From Carettochelys insculpta (Eukaryota; Chordata; Testudines; Carettochelyidae): 64,000 nucleotides of DNA. The DNA lies in the NCBI RefSeq assembly GCF_033958435.1, contig NC_134137.1, positions 246,310,501 through 246,374,500 of the forward strand. The letters run 5' to 3'. Below the pieces are notes generated by a model. That model was given only the letters and a program-made list of their open reading frames with translations, did no database searches and was not told the origin of the DNA. The number at the start of each line of letters is the position of its first letter. The stretch's first letter is position 1. The position numbers and the translations under genes were made by a program. Below, piece by piece: positions 53,732 through 64,000 of the stretch.

Positions 53732-54056
53732 GAGTTCAACTGCACTGCAGACAGCCAGATCCAGAGACAAACTGACTGTTACTCTAAACAGAAACTAAAA
53801 TTTCTGAATCTGGGAATTCCTGTTCTTTGTTTGCTACACAAGTAGGTAATTTTCCTTGCCAAACAAGGAAGGGGAATTCTGAAACACATTTCAGTGGCAG
53901 AGATAGCTAACATAGTAACACCCAGCTTTAAGTTAAGTCTCTTTTCTATTTTGCTTCCTTTAATTAAAGTTCATAACTGATGTAGTAAGCTCAGAGGAGC
54001 TGGGGCAGGCTGAGCCTACAATGAACCCTGGGACCTCCAGCACAAAGTAAGAACTA
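53732..54056. other. Unassigned stretch
   Basis: No gene or repeat is recognised. Confidence 0.5.
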
Positions 54057-54583
54057 CAGGTTCAACCTCTCTAATACAGAATTCTCTCATTCAGCAATAC
54101 AGTGGTTTCAGCACTGGCCTGCGAGCTCAATCCTTGAGCAGGGCCATTTGGGGATAAATAAAAATAAAATTAAAAAACAAACAAACAAACAAACAAAACC
54201 ACAACCCTTTCAGAGATGGTGATAGGCCCTGCCGAGAGGGCAGGGGACTGGATTCAAGGACCTGTGAATGTCCCTGTCAGTTCTGAGATTGGATAGACCA
54301 TGCATAATCTGGTATGGTTGTACTTCTCTGGATGAACAATTATCATGGATGTGCCCAAATTTGTCATGGTTCCATAAAGTTTGTTTCCAGCCCCCAGTCC
54401 TGGCTCTCAGTGTTCTTTGCTGTTATTTAGCTGTAATTTACCCCTAAATGTCTTCTTAGAGCCCTGTAAGCAGTGGAAGTGTTGGTAATGACCTAGACAA
54501 TATTGTCCTCTCATAGTCCAGCAAATTCTCTCATCCAGCACCAGCCAAATTACGAGGGTGCCGGCTGAGAGAGGTTTAACTGT
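54057..54583. mobile_element. Tigger/pogo-like MITE carrying a CrySINE, TA target duplication
   Basis: The left end CAGGTTCAACCTCTCTAATA follows TA; the right end, read inward, is CAGTTAAACCTCTCTCAGCC and is followed by TA. Same family as 39122-39402. The SINE at 54098-54296 interrupts it after TCATTCAGC. Confidence 0.8.
54098..54296 (+). mobile_element. CrySINE-type SINE inside the Tigger-like element
   Basis: tRNA-like head CAGTGGTTTCAGCACTGGCC and GAGCTCAATCCTTGAG, GGGCCATTTGGGGAT, an (AAAC)n linker, the hinge GGCCCTGCCGAGAGGGCAGG and a CR1-like tail GGACTGGATTCAAGGACC. Confidence 0.78.
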
Positions 54584-55672
54584 AGTAGCCTTATTATACT
54601 ACTGTTTGTGCACCATATAAAGGATTTTAGTTTCCGATACTGCCAGATTTATCAGGATTTGATTTTTTTAGAAGTATATAGATACTGCATTAAGTGTTTC
54701 ATTTAAAAAAAGTCAATCAAGTATTCTGCTTTAGCTATAATTTGAAGTTTTAGAAATTAAACAAAAGAGGCATCTTTATGTCTTATTGAGTCCCTGTTTT
54801 AAGCAGCGAACAGTATACACAATGTCAAGAGTGCATAGCTGGAATACAGACCCACTTTAGACACATTAACTGCAAGTGAAATTTCTGAATTTGACCTGTC
54901 CAATGACTTGGTGATTTTGGCTAATGTAGTGAAAGGTCAACTACCCACAACACATCCACAAAAATAAAAATAAGCTTCGGAAGGTTGTGTGAAAAATCAA
55001 TTACTTTTCTCATCTCGAAAAGAACATATGGGATAACAGACAACAGCACTTTGTCCAATTGCTTTTTAGGGTCCTGCAGCATACTTGAGGTAAGTGTTAT
55101 TGCACGGGGCCAAGAGGTGCAAAAGCAGAAGAGTCATTGCCTAATGCCCTAGCAACTCAACTTACTTTAAAGGCTGAATATTTCCTGAAGGCAAAATGTG
55201 CAGTATTTCAAAACAGCGTTTTTCCATATTTAGAGTAACAGAATATATTAAATGAATAGTTATTTTCACACAATGTGAAGCTAATGGCAACGGAGCTCAC
55301 CCTGAAGTCCATTATGCTAGGAAGGAGAGCCAGCCTCGCAGTTGCAACGACATAGATCATCAGAAATCAGAGATATTCCTTTCCTATTGCACTCTGCGTT
55401 CATGGCATTAACTAATAAAAATTTGTAGAAAATTCCTCGTTGAGACATGGTACTCGTAAAGAGTAATCTTGATTTGAGCTAAATTCCTGTCCACTGCATC
55501 AGCCTAAAACTAATCCTTCTCTAGGGCTACTTTTCCCTCAAGTCACCAGAGTTCGAATTTAGTTGTCTTCAGCTGTTACTCCCCTCTGTCTTCCTCCCAC
55601 TACAGGGGAACAAAGTTTCTGCACCTTAGTTTCTAAGTATTTCTAAGTATTTGAAAACCCATTATGGTCTAA
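54584..55672. other. Unassigned AT-rich stretch
   Basis: No gene, exon or clear repeat is recognised. Confidence 0.5.
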
Positions 55673-56054
55673 GACTTGGTCTACATTAGGCGATTAGGTC
55701 AAATTTAGGTGTCTTAGGTCAAATTCTAAGGAATCAGATGACACTACAGGGTTGATTCCATCAATGTTAAGGGCTCTAACAGTCAACTTCTGTATTCCTA
55801 CTTTTCATGAGGAGTAACACAAAATTCAACCTTGCATGGTTGACCTTAGGGTAATGCAGATGGCGCATTGTAACATGCGACATTCTTGGCCTTCTGGCTG
55901 TGTCCCACTAGTGTCCCAAGGTGATCGCTCTGGCCACGTGTGCAGGAAACAGCCTGGAAAAATTTGAATTTAATTTCCTGTTTGACCAGGGGGGCGAGAG
56001 GAGCAGGCAGCACACCTCAGCAGCCTATTTGGCCATGAATTCCCAAGGTCTCAG

Positions 56055-56720
56055 ATGAGCTCCAGCATGGGGCATGCAGGAGATCCAGGACCTCACTGCT
56101 GTAGGGTTGGAGCGGGGAATGAGCCTGTGCTGGGAAAACTATGCAGCAGCAAAAGAACTGCAGACATATATGACAAGATCTCACAGGGCATGGAGGAAAA
56201 AGGATGCATAAGGGTTACCCAACGGTGCCGCATGAAAAATAAAGGAGCTCAGACAGGTGTATCATAAAACAAAGGAAGCAAATGGATGCTATGGGTCATC
56301 ACCGCAAACATGTCGCTTCTATGAGCGGCTGCATGGGATTCTAGGAAGTGACCCAACCACTATCCCCAAAAAGAGTCCAGTGGAATGCACTGCCTAGAGA
56401 GGTGGTGGATTCTCCATCCCTGGGGGTTTTTAATTCCTGGCTTGACGGGGTCCTGGCTGGGATGACTTAGGTGGGGCTGGTCCTGCTGGAAGTAGGGGGC
56501 TGGACTAGATGACCTCCTGAGCTCCCTTCCGGCCCTATAATTCTATGATACCTCCAACAAGATTCCTCAGGAGGCCTCTGGCAACAGCAAGTAGGACATG
56601 GTGGATGAGGAGGAGAATGGTCAGCAGGCAAATGGAGCAGCTGAACTCACCAACAGCCAGGAACTTTTTCTCATGCTGCATCTCTTCCCCTCTTCCCAGG
56701 ATGTTTCAAGCCAGACTCCC
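56055..56720 (+). pseudogene. Myb/SANT-like protein of the decayed Harbinger
   Basis: In drifting frames the plus strand gives QEIQDLTAVGLERGMS, then SSKRTADIYDKISQGMEEKG and RVTQRCRMKN, the trihelix-type Myb-like domain (family pattern: KRNADIYxKISxxMxxxG ... QCRxKIKELRQ). A CR1 tail interrupts it at 56376-56549. Afterwards VDEEENGQQANGAAELTNSQ and ELFLMLHLFPSSQ follow, typical of the acidic linker. Multiple stops make it a relic. Confidence 0.75.
56376..56549 (+). mobile_element. CR1 3' fragment inserted in the Harbinger
   Basis: It encodes the CR1 C-terminus (WNALPREVVDSPSLGVF-like, here TGGAATGCACTGCCTAGAGA onward) and ends GGACTAGATGACCTCCTGAG...ATTCTATGAT. Confidence 0.82.
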
Positions 56721-57499
56721 ATGGCAGGGAGGGCGCCTCTAATGAGTTCTCATTTTTAACCATGGTGCAGGTGGGTTAAGGCAACTGGGTGTGATCTGTA
56801 GCATACACTGTACATACAAAGTCCCGGACCCCCAGAATAACTTGTTAATGTGTCTGGGGATGGAGTGCTGATCCTCCTTGCACATCTCCATAAAGCTCTC
56901 AGGCAGGTACTCTAATTCTTCTCACCAAGATTTTGGGGAGGCCTGCATTATTTCAACCTCCTTGATAAGACACCTTAACATGCCAAGCCACTAGTAAACA
57001 ATCTGGAGTTATGGCATCATAGAGCAGCGCAGCATAACAAACAGCCTTGTGCCCCCATTCAGTCAGCATCCATTCCTTATCACTGTTTGTTAATCTAAGC
57101 AAAGTAATCTCTCTCTTTGTAATCTAGAAGAAGCAGAAGGAGCATTAAGCTACTATATGATAGCACAAGCTGCTCTGCCATGCCTGGATCAACCTGCTTC
57201 CTTCCCTAGGCTGTTGGGGAAAGGAAAACTTTCACTGTCATAGCCAAGGGGATGGGAATGGGGGAACTATGCAACAATCAGCTACAGGCAGGAAAGCACA
57301 AGCTGCCCCGTCATGCCTGGACCCTCACCCTCCTTTCCCAGGCTGCTGAGGGAAGAAAACAAAGTCCTGACAGCAAAATCACACCTCCATGCCCCCCACT
57401 TTCTTCACGGAGCTCTAACCAAGTCAGGAGGTTCCTAAATCTGGCTTTTAAATGGCTAAATGTACGTTCTGTTACCATTCTGCACTTAGCCCGTAGTTG

Positions 57500-58388
57500 A
57501 ACAGTTCCTAACTGAGGTCCAGGCTATCTACATATGGCTTCATGAACCAAGGGAACAAGGGGTAAGCCGGCTCTCCCAGGATCACCACTGGCATCTCCTC
57601 ATCTCTAATGGTGATTTTCTGGTCTGGGAGGAGATTCCATTCTGCAGCTTTCTGAACAGACCACAGTTCCTAAAGATGCATCACACATCTTTCCCAACCA
57701 TCCCACACTGATGTCAGTGAAACAACACTTGCAATCATCAATGCCTGCACATCAAGTAGAGGTACCCCTTGTGGCACGGTGGTCTGGTGCCAGGATGGGG
57801 ATGTATGTTCCATCTATTGCCCCGCAGAAGTTAGGGAACCCCACTGCAGCAAGACCATCCACTATGTCCTGCACATTTCCCAGAGTCACTGTCTGTTATA
57901 GCAGAAGGATATTGATTGCCTTGGCTATCTGGATCACAGAAGCTCCCACTGTAGATCTACCCACTCTGATTGCCCAGCAACCAGTAGCCATCTGGCGTTG
58001 CAAGCTTCTACAGAGCTATTGCTACTCACATCTGAACTATGAGAGCAGGTCTTGTTTTAGTATCACAGTGCTTCAGGATAGGGCAAATCAATTTGCAAAG
58101 TTCCAAGAAAGTGGCTTCACGCATGCGGAAGTTTTGTAGCCACTGCTGATCATCCCACACCTGCAGAATAATCCTGTACCACCAGACTGAGCTTGTTTCA
58201 TGGCACCAAAACTGGCACTCCACTGTGTACAAAGCATCAAGTGCAGCCAGCCCCTCCCCATTCTTCCTCTGCAGTGACTCCCATTTATATATGTCCCTGT
58301 CCTTCTTGAAGTGTTCATCCCTCTCACTGCTGCTTAGGCTCTGCACATACCGCAGCACAATCTGTGAGGTGCTCATACCACTTGCCAC
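57500..58388 (-). pseudogene. DDE nuclease remnant of the decayed Harbinger
   Basis: The minus strand begins MASGMSTSQIVLRYVQSLSS at 58388 with WWYRIILQVWDDQQWLQNFR and REATFLELCKLICPILKHCD, a Harbinger nuclease N-terminus. Further on, with stops, are VGRSTVGASVIQIAKAINIL, VGFPNFCGAIDGTYIPI (first catalytic aspartate in place) and, near 57540-57600, a remnant of the PLLPWLMKPY-type block. The second and third acidic residues are not clearly readable. It is inactive. Confidence 0.75.
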
Positions 58389-58781
58389 TAGTTATAAGGG
58401 TCCCATGCTAGTCTTGCAACGGCAGCTGCATGCATATGAAAAAAGGGCACCAAAACACTTTTTGCTGTCACTCTCCAAAGGGAGGGGGAATAGAAAAGTA
58501 CAGGATGGGATGTTGACAAGATTCCCAGAACCACCTGTGGCACATTTTGGTCCTGCCAGACACTGGAACAGAAATCCACAATGCAACAGGGCAGTAGGAA
58601 GTGGGGGATAGGTACCCACAGTGCACTGCTGACAAAGTTGAAGCTGGCAACTCTAATAGGGACACACTCCATCAGCTTAATGTGCCAGTGTGAACATGCA
58701 CCCTCAATTTTTCAAAATTGGGCACTGGAAAAATCGACCATAACAAAATCGACCTAATTTCCAAGTGAGGACACACCCTAA

Positions 58782-60138
58782 GCAGGGCGAGGTGACAGAG
58801 TCATGAAAGACATAGGAAATGGGAAAATTTGGTGTGAGTTTTAGAACAACAGCTGGGAGGAAAGAGAAGTGATCCAAGGAGCTTATTGTGTATTTCTTCC
58901 AATATCTTTTCCTTAGTAAATGTTATGTTGACGGAAGACATGCTTAAGAGTTTGCTCTTTTTGCCTAAGTAACTGATTGGAGTCAAATTGTGAGGTAGGG
59001 CTGTTCTCTGGGAATACTGACTGTTGAGATTCCTTGAAGAAAAGCCAGCAATCAACTTTATTCCTGGATAGATCAATAGATATGACGAATGTAAGCTCCC
59101 AATAGGATATACCCAGCTTCTATATTACTGACTCTTCACCACACATAATTGAAGGCAAAAAGCCAACAGTACAAGTGTGGGTTTTCTAATTTTATTTTTT
59201 CAGTTGTAAGCAGCAATAACACTACCTGAGAGACGATATTAAGTAAAGCCGAGTGAAATGAAAATGGTTTACTTACTGGGGGCAAATATTTCCATGTATT
59301 AGCTATTCCCAGTTCTGGAAATATTGATGCAAAAGGACTATTTCTACCCATTACTAGCAAGGGGTTTTAAAAATGCTCTTTTGTTGTCTGAAATGATACC
59401 ATTATTTTCTTATAATATGCATTTATTCACTAAGCATAGCAAAATTACATGAATAAATCTGTCTCATATGTAACCAGTTAGAAAACTGTGCAACCTTGCT
59501 ATATTGTTAGAAGAAAATAATCGAAATACAGAAAAAGTGACTGCAATACCACATACTGCAGTACCACTTTCTGAAGCAGAGTATGTGCTTACTGACTAAA
59601 TATTATGTTATAGTCACAATTAACATTCATGAGCATTCATATAAAGAATCATATAAGGAATAATTAAATTAATAAACTGTAACAAGCAATAACGAGGAAG
59701 AATTATGTTGGGATGAATTCACGCTTAACCAGAGCTGCTGTCTCAAGGGATTAAATGCTTTGGATCTTTGACTTAAATATATTTTTCAAGACACGACTTT
59801 AATTAAATTAACTTGACAACTACTGGACAAAGAGTGGGTACATCACAATTACAGCTTTTTAAATTGCAGAATTATTCAGTGGGGATTTTTCTGGCTAAAT
59901 TAAATCGGGGCTTTATTTAATAACTGAATATGCATGTAACGTAGCCTTGCATTTCAATTCATTATCAACACATTGTTACAGTTCACCTAGAATGTCACCC
60001 CCCACTTCGCAGCTTAACCAACCTGGATTTGCCATTTCAAGAAAAGGAGCATAGTTCCCAAATGCATTCTAGGTACCGTGATCATATAGCCCATAGTTTG
60101 GTTATCAATCAGTGTTCAACACTAATCCATATTACAGC
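58782..60138. other. Unassigned AT-rich stretch
   Basis: No gene, exon or recognised repeat is seen. Confidence 0.5.
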
Positions 60139-60331
60139 TAACTGCAGCTCAGTGGTTTGAGCACTGGCCTGCTAAACCCAGGGTTGGTTTAATCTTTAAG
60201 GGGGCCATTTAGGATCTAGGGCAAAACAGATTTAAAAAAAAAAAAAAAAAAAGGGATGGTGCTTGGTCCTACCAAAAGGGCAGGGGGCTGGACGAGATGA
60301 CCTCCTGATGTCCTTTCCAGCTCTATGGGAT
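60139..60331 (+). mobile_element. CrySINE-type SINE
   Basis: Head GCTCAGTGGTTTGAGCACTG GCCTGCTAAACCCAGGGTTG, then GGGGGCCATTTAGGATC, an A-run at 60234-60252, the hinge GGTCCTACCAAAAGGGCAGG and a tail GGACGAGATGACCTCCTGAT. Confidence 0.85.
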
Positions 60332-60828
60332 GCGTATCTCCAGATATCCACTGCATCACAGTTCCCCTTGCACTGTACCACAAAAACTAAATGCAAGGTG
60401 GGCAAAATGCTTCCTTGAGAGTCTTACAAGTTCTTCTAGCTTTCCTAACGCAGCACTAAGGATGTAATTTTGTCTTGTGTAGGCCTGTGCACTGAGGCTA
60501 AGCCCCAGTGATGTTTGAAAATTGTTATATGTGAAATTTCATCCTGTTACCAACATTCCAAAAATTATCCTAATATTCTTTAGTTTCAATTATCTCTAAA
60601 GTGCTTAGCCAGACAACCCACTGTTTTTTTTTTTTAAAAGGAAGAGATGGTTTTTAATCATTTGTTTGTGGCTAGGATTTTTGTAAAGCAGGGAAGGCAG
60701 AACACAGGGAAAGGCAGTAGAGATGTTGCAGAACAGTACAATGTAAGTATTTTGGAGCGGTTATTGTAGCTAGGGATCACGAAAGACCAATAGAAAAAGC
60801 CAGACTTTTAGCTACGTTAAACTTCAAA
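60332..60828. other. Unassigned stretch
   Basis: No gene or repeat is recognised. Confidence 0.5.
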
Positions 60829-62700
60829 GCTATGTCTATGCTACAGCTCTCTTTCAAAAGGCAAATATTTGAACGATCTCATTCGAAAGATTGCCTTTTG
60901 AAAGATCGCATCCACACACAGAAAGTGGATCGAGCCTGCGATCTTCTTTCTCAAAAGACCTCTCAGCTCTTTCAAAAGGGAGCATCCACACAGCCACAGG
61001 CACTCGTTCGAAAGAGCTGAGCGGGAAATCCCATGGACAGGGTCTCATGTCTGACAAGCCCTTCCGGGGCTCACAGACAGCCACTCCCTTAAAGGGCCCC
61101 ACCAAGACTCCCCCACCCTACATTTGCTCAGGCTCACAGAGCTTTCACAAGCCCCTCAGAGCCTTTGCACGGACCATGCAGTGCTTGAAAGCCTGTCCTT
61201 GATGGACCCCCCGGCAGCAGTTCTTCCGTTGGAGTTGGAAATCCTCCACGCCCTGGCTGGCCACCTGTCCATCGTGGTCACTGCTGCCCTGCAGCTTCTC
61301 CTGTGGTCAATCCCCTATGCCGGGGGCCTGGAGCTGCTCAACCGGGGATGGTGCTGGCATTCCCCTGCAGCACCCCAGCACCTCTGGAGCCATGGAAGAA
61401 GCTGCAACTGGTGGGAGTGGCTGGTGCTGGGGGAACTGAGATGATGCTCGACAGCTGCAGAATTTCCAAATGAGCAAGCAGACATTCCAGGAGCTCTGCC
61501 ACTGGCTCTCTCCTGCCTTGGCTTACCAGGACACCTGCATGAGGCCTGCCCTCCCCACTGAAAAATGGGTAGAGACTGCCATCTGGAAGCTGGTCACCCC
61601 AGACAGCTACGGGTCCGTGGGTCACTAGTTTGGAGTGGGCAAGGCTGCCCACAGGGCTGTCATCGTGGAGGTTAGGCATGCTTAGCTCCTACACTTGCCA
61701 CAGGGAGCGTGGAGTCAGATCTCCGGGGAGGGGGGACGACAGAGGCAGGGGCAAAGGGGACAGGGAATGGAAGGGAGCAGGGAAACACCCCCTGAAGCCC
61801 TCATGAGACCGCACAGCCTTCCTCCCGTGGAGGGTGCGCACACCATCAATGCAACGCTGCTGCACAGGATCATCCGTATGGGGGATGTGGACACAGCCAT
61901 CACGGGATTCACAGTACTTGGCTTCCTAGACTGCTTTGATGTCTTGAATGGGACATACATCCCCAGCTGCGCTTCGGAACACAGCACCAGAACATATATC
62001 AATAGAAAAGGCTACCACTTGCTGGTGCTCCAGGCGCTGGTGGACAGCAAGGGCCACTTCATGGATATTTATGTGGGCTGGGCAGGACAGACACACGACA
62101 CCCGTGTGTTCCTTAATTCCAGGCTCTGCCACCACATGGAGGCTGGGACATTTGCTTCCTGTCAGGAGATGAGGGTTAGGGATGTGACCACGTCCCTCTG
62201 TATGGTGGCGGATGCCGCTTACCCCCTGCTGCCATGGCTGATGTGGCCCTCTGCCAGCCACCCCGACCTCCCCCAGGAGACATTTAAACACTTGCCTCAA
62301 CCAGGCCTGAAATGGGGTGGAGCAGGCCTTCAGGTGCCTGAAGGGCCGATGGCAGTGCCTCCTCATGCACCTGGAGGTGGGGCAACAGAACCTCCCCCAG
62401 GTAGTGGGTGCCTGTTGCATCCTCCACAACATTGTGGAGGGAAAGAGAGAGGTGTTCCTCCTGAGGTAGGTGGCAGGAGTAAGGTCCTGGCCTCAAACAG
62501 CCAGTCCCCACCCCAAGCCAACAGGCCCAACGGTACAGGGTCTGCATTTGGGGTGCTCTTCAGGAGATCTTTGCCTGTGAGTCTCGGTGACCCTGACCCC
62601 CAGTCAACCCACGCAGTCCCCCCTCCCAGCACATACCACCCTCACCATCCCCCCACCATTCCCCCTACCAACATTACGGGACAATGAAATAGATCAACAA
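60829..62700 (+). mobile_element. Fourth Harbinger-type element, truncated
   Basis: It starts with AGCTATGTCTATGCTACAGC, like the other Harbinger ends, followed by subterminal TTTCAAAAGGCAAATATTTG and TTCGAAAGA inverted repeats. A nuclease pseudogene follows on the plus strand. I find no matching right end, so it is truncated or the end has decayed. No Myb-like gene is visible. Confidence 0.65.
61470..62450 (+). pseudogene. Harbinger DDE nuclease pseudogene
   Basis: The frame starts MSKQTFQELCHWLSPALAYQ, closely similar to the open nuclease at 36184-37233. Then EKWVETAIWKLVTPDSYGSV, an in-frame TAG in place of the glutamine before FGVGKA, and a probable intron (donor GAG/GTTAGG near 61673, acceptor near 61836). 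Exon 2 has NATLLHRIIRMGDVDTAITG and DCFDVLNGTYI, where the first catalytic aspartate (LDGT) is asparagine. GQTHDTRVF keeps the second, and VADAAYPLLPWLM follows. A frameshift near 62270 precedes the ECxFxRLKGRW block (VEQAFRCLKGRW). Inactive. Confidence 0.82.
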
Positions 62701-64000
62701 TATTGATTTATGTTTGAAGAAAAATTGTTTGATTTAAAATTGTAAAAACATTTTGTATAAAACAGGCAGAAAGCTATGTACAAGATTGTCTTACGCAGGT
62801 GGGATGCATGGAAAAGCAGGGGACCTCAAGCCAGATTGGAGAGTGGGGAACCAAACCTTGGAGGCAGGGGGACTTTAATGGTAGTGTGGAGGGAGAGACC
62901 TCAACTGGGATAGGGGGAATTCAGGACCTTAACTAGGAGGAGGGAAAACGGAATATTATTGGGTGAGGGGAACACCTTATCCAGGAAGGGGGCGGGGCGG
63001 GGGGGAAAGGAATATAAATATGTACGACTCGGAGATGCTTTGGACAAAGTACCTCATGCACCCTACCAATTTTAAATGTTAAAATATACAGATCCAGCAG
63101 ATTGTATTTTGATGCACGTATCATCCTTCCATGTGAAGTTAGAAATATGAAGTGTAAATCTATTTATAGTTTTAAATGCGCTAAACACAGCTATTACTTC
63201 TGCCTTCCCTGCCAACTCCAGAACCCCAACAACTGGGCGATCAACTTAATGACTTGTGAACACCCTTATTAGTCCTGTAAGTCTCATGACTGGCTGGCGT
63301 TAGAAAGACATATGATCATATGACCTGATATTACAAGCCATTTTGATCCGGTGTTTTTCCATGGGATGAGGGTGGGGGCCTGTTATAGAACAAAAGTTTC
63401 CCAACCTATGGGAAAGTCTATTTAAGCAATTGGAAAATACCAGTCTTTGTCTTCAGTCTGCCCTGGTATCTGTCTGACACAAACTGGGAGGGAACAAAGA
63501 GCTACGAAAGGTTAACTCAAATCAGAGTAAACATACATCTCTGGTTTGACAGTTTTACCTGATATGAGAAGAGACTTTTAAGGCAAGAATCTGTATGCAG
63601 AAATCTCTTAGGAAAGTTAGAACTAAACGTGTGGTTTCTTTCCATTTCAGTAACTGACTTTAGTCTGTCTATTTTTACTTATAACCACTTAAATCCTACT
63701 GTTTATGCTTAATAGAAACTCTTGTTTATGATCAAGCCCAGCATAAATAGTAATTATCTGGGGAGGGGAGGAAAGCCACGACTGTGCATCTCTCTTTCAT
63801 TGATAAAGGGGGCTTACTCAACGAACCCTTGCATGAAAAGAGATGGATTGATATGGAGTTTTCATTACTTTTCGGGATTGGCTTCATGGGTGCCATGCCC
63901 CCAGACCTTCATCCTCCCAGTGCAGAAGTACAACAGTGTCTGAATGGCTCTGCTGGGGGGCAGTAACCCTAACTCTGTCCCTTGTCTGGGGGAGACCAGA
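62701..64000. other. Unassigned stretch to the window end
   Basis: No exon or repeat is recognised. The short open stretches at 63722-63966 have no known protein blocks and no convincing splice sites. Confidence 0.45.

Larger units (their letters stand above)
55673..58778. mobile_element. Decayed PIF/Harbinger transposon, TAA target duplication
   Basis: The left end GACTTGGTCTACATTAGGCG follows TAA (55670-55672). The right end, read inward, is GGGTGTGTCCTCACTTGG and is followed by TAA (58779-58781). Both ends share the inner block TTAGGTC. A Myb-like remnant is on the plus strand (55980-56720) and a DDE nuclease remnant on the minus strand (about 57500-58388), the same convergent plan as at 34004-37877 but from another family. 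Confidence 0.83.

Noticed and set aside
63722..63966. Possible terminal exon
   Set aside because: Two overlapping short open frames with no splice consensus at the borders and no recognisable protein block.

Overview
This window is vertebrate nuclear DNA, most likely from a hidden-necked (cryptodiran) turtle. The clue is three copies of a tRNA-derived SINE with a CR1-like tail that matches the turtle CrySINE type, together with CR1 LINEs, Penelope-like elements, PIF/Harbinger, hAT and Tigger-like DNA transposons, and a large load of DIRS retrotransposons. There is no prokaryotic or viral gene organisation. Species and family assignments rest on recalled motifs, not on a database search.

Layout. 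1-2137: CR1 LINE (+), split by a palindromic MITE. 2138-5620: two Penelope-like pieces head to head. 5621-8976: mostly unassigned, with one CrySINE. 8977-16340: an old hAT transposase gene split by DIRS copy 1 (9433-15478). 16341-18384: unassigned. 18385-25617: a Harbinger derivative whose Myb-like gene is split by DIRS copy 2 (18988-24980). 25618-27436: unassigned, with a degenerate tandem repeat. 27437-33492: DIRS copy 3. 34004-37877: a nearly complete Harbinger with an open DDE nuclease gene and a broken Myb-like partner. 38297-38437 and 50575-50688: two phase-compatible exons of one host gene on the minus strand, probably of the p50RhoGAP/ARHGAP8 family. Between them lie a Tigger-like MITE, an older DIRS-type element (39672-41035 plus 47044-47390) split by DIRS copy 4 (41036-47043), and a rearranged CR1. 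51753-54583: MITEs, a Penelope palindrome with a 12-bp target duplication, and a Tigger-like element carrying a CrySINE. 55673-58778: a decayed Harbinger with a CR1 tail inserted. 60139-62700: CrySINE and a fourth Harbinger remnant. The rest to 64000 is unassigned.

The main biology is the DIRS cluster: four about 6-kb elements, all on the minus strand, about 24 kb in total. Each has inverted terminal repeats, an internal complementary region (ICR) made of the reverse complements of both ends, and the order gag, reverse transcriptase/RNase H, tyrosine recombinase. Three of the four interrupt recognisable coding sequence. This allows the empty target to be read and shows insertion with almost no target duplication, usually at GAA. 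No copy looks fully autonomous: the best recombinase is in copy 1 and the only intact YLDD reverse transcriptase motif is in copy 3. All other transposon genes carry stops, frameshifts or lost catalytic residues except the Harbinger nuclease at 36184-37233. The host gene exons are the only sequence that looks to be under selection for an ordinary cellular protein.
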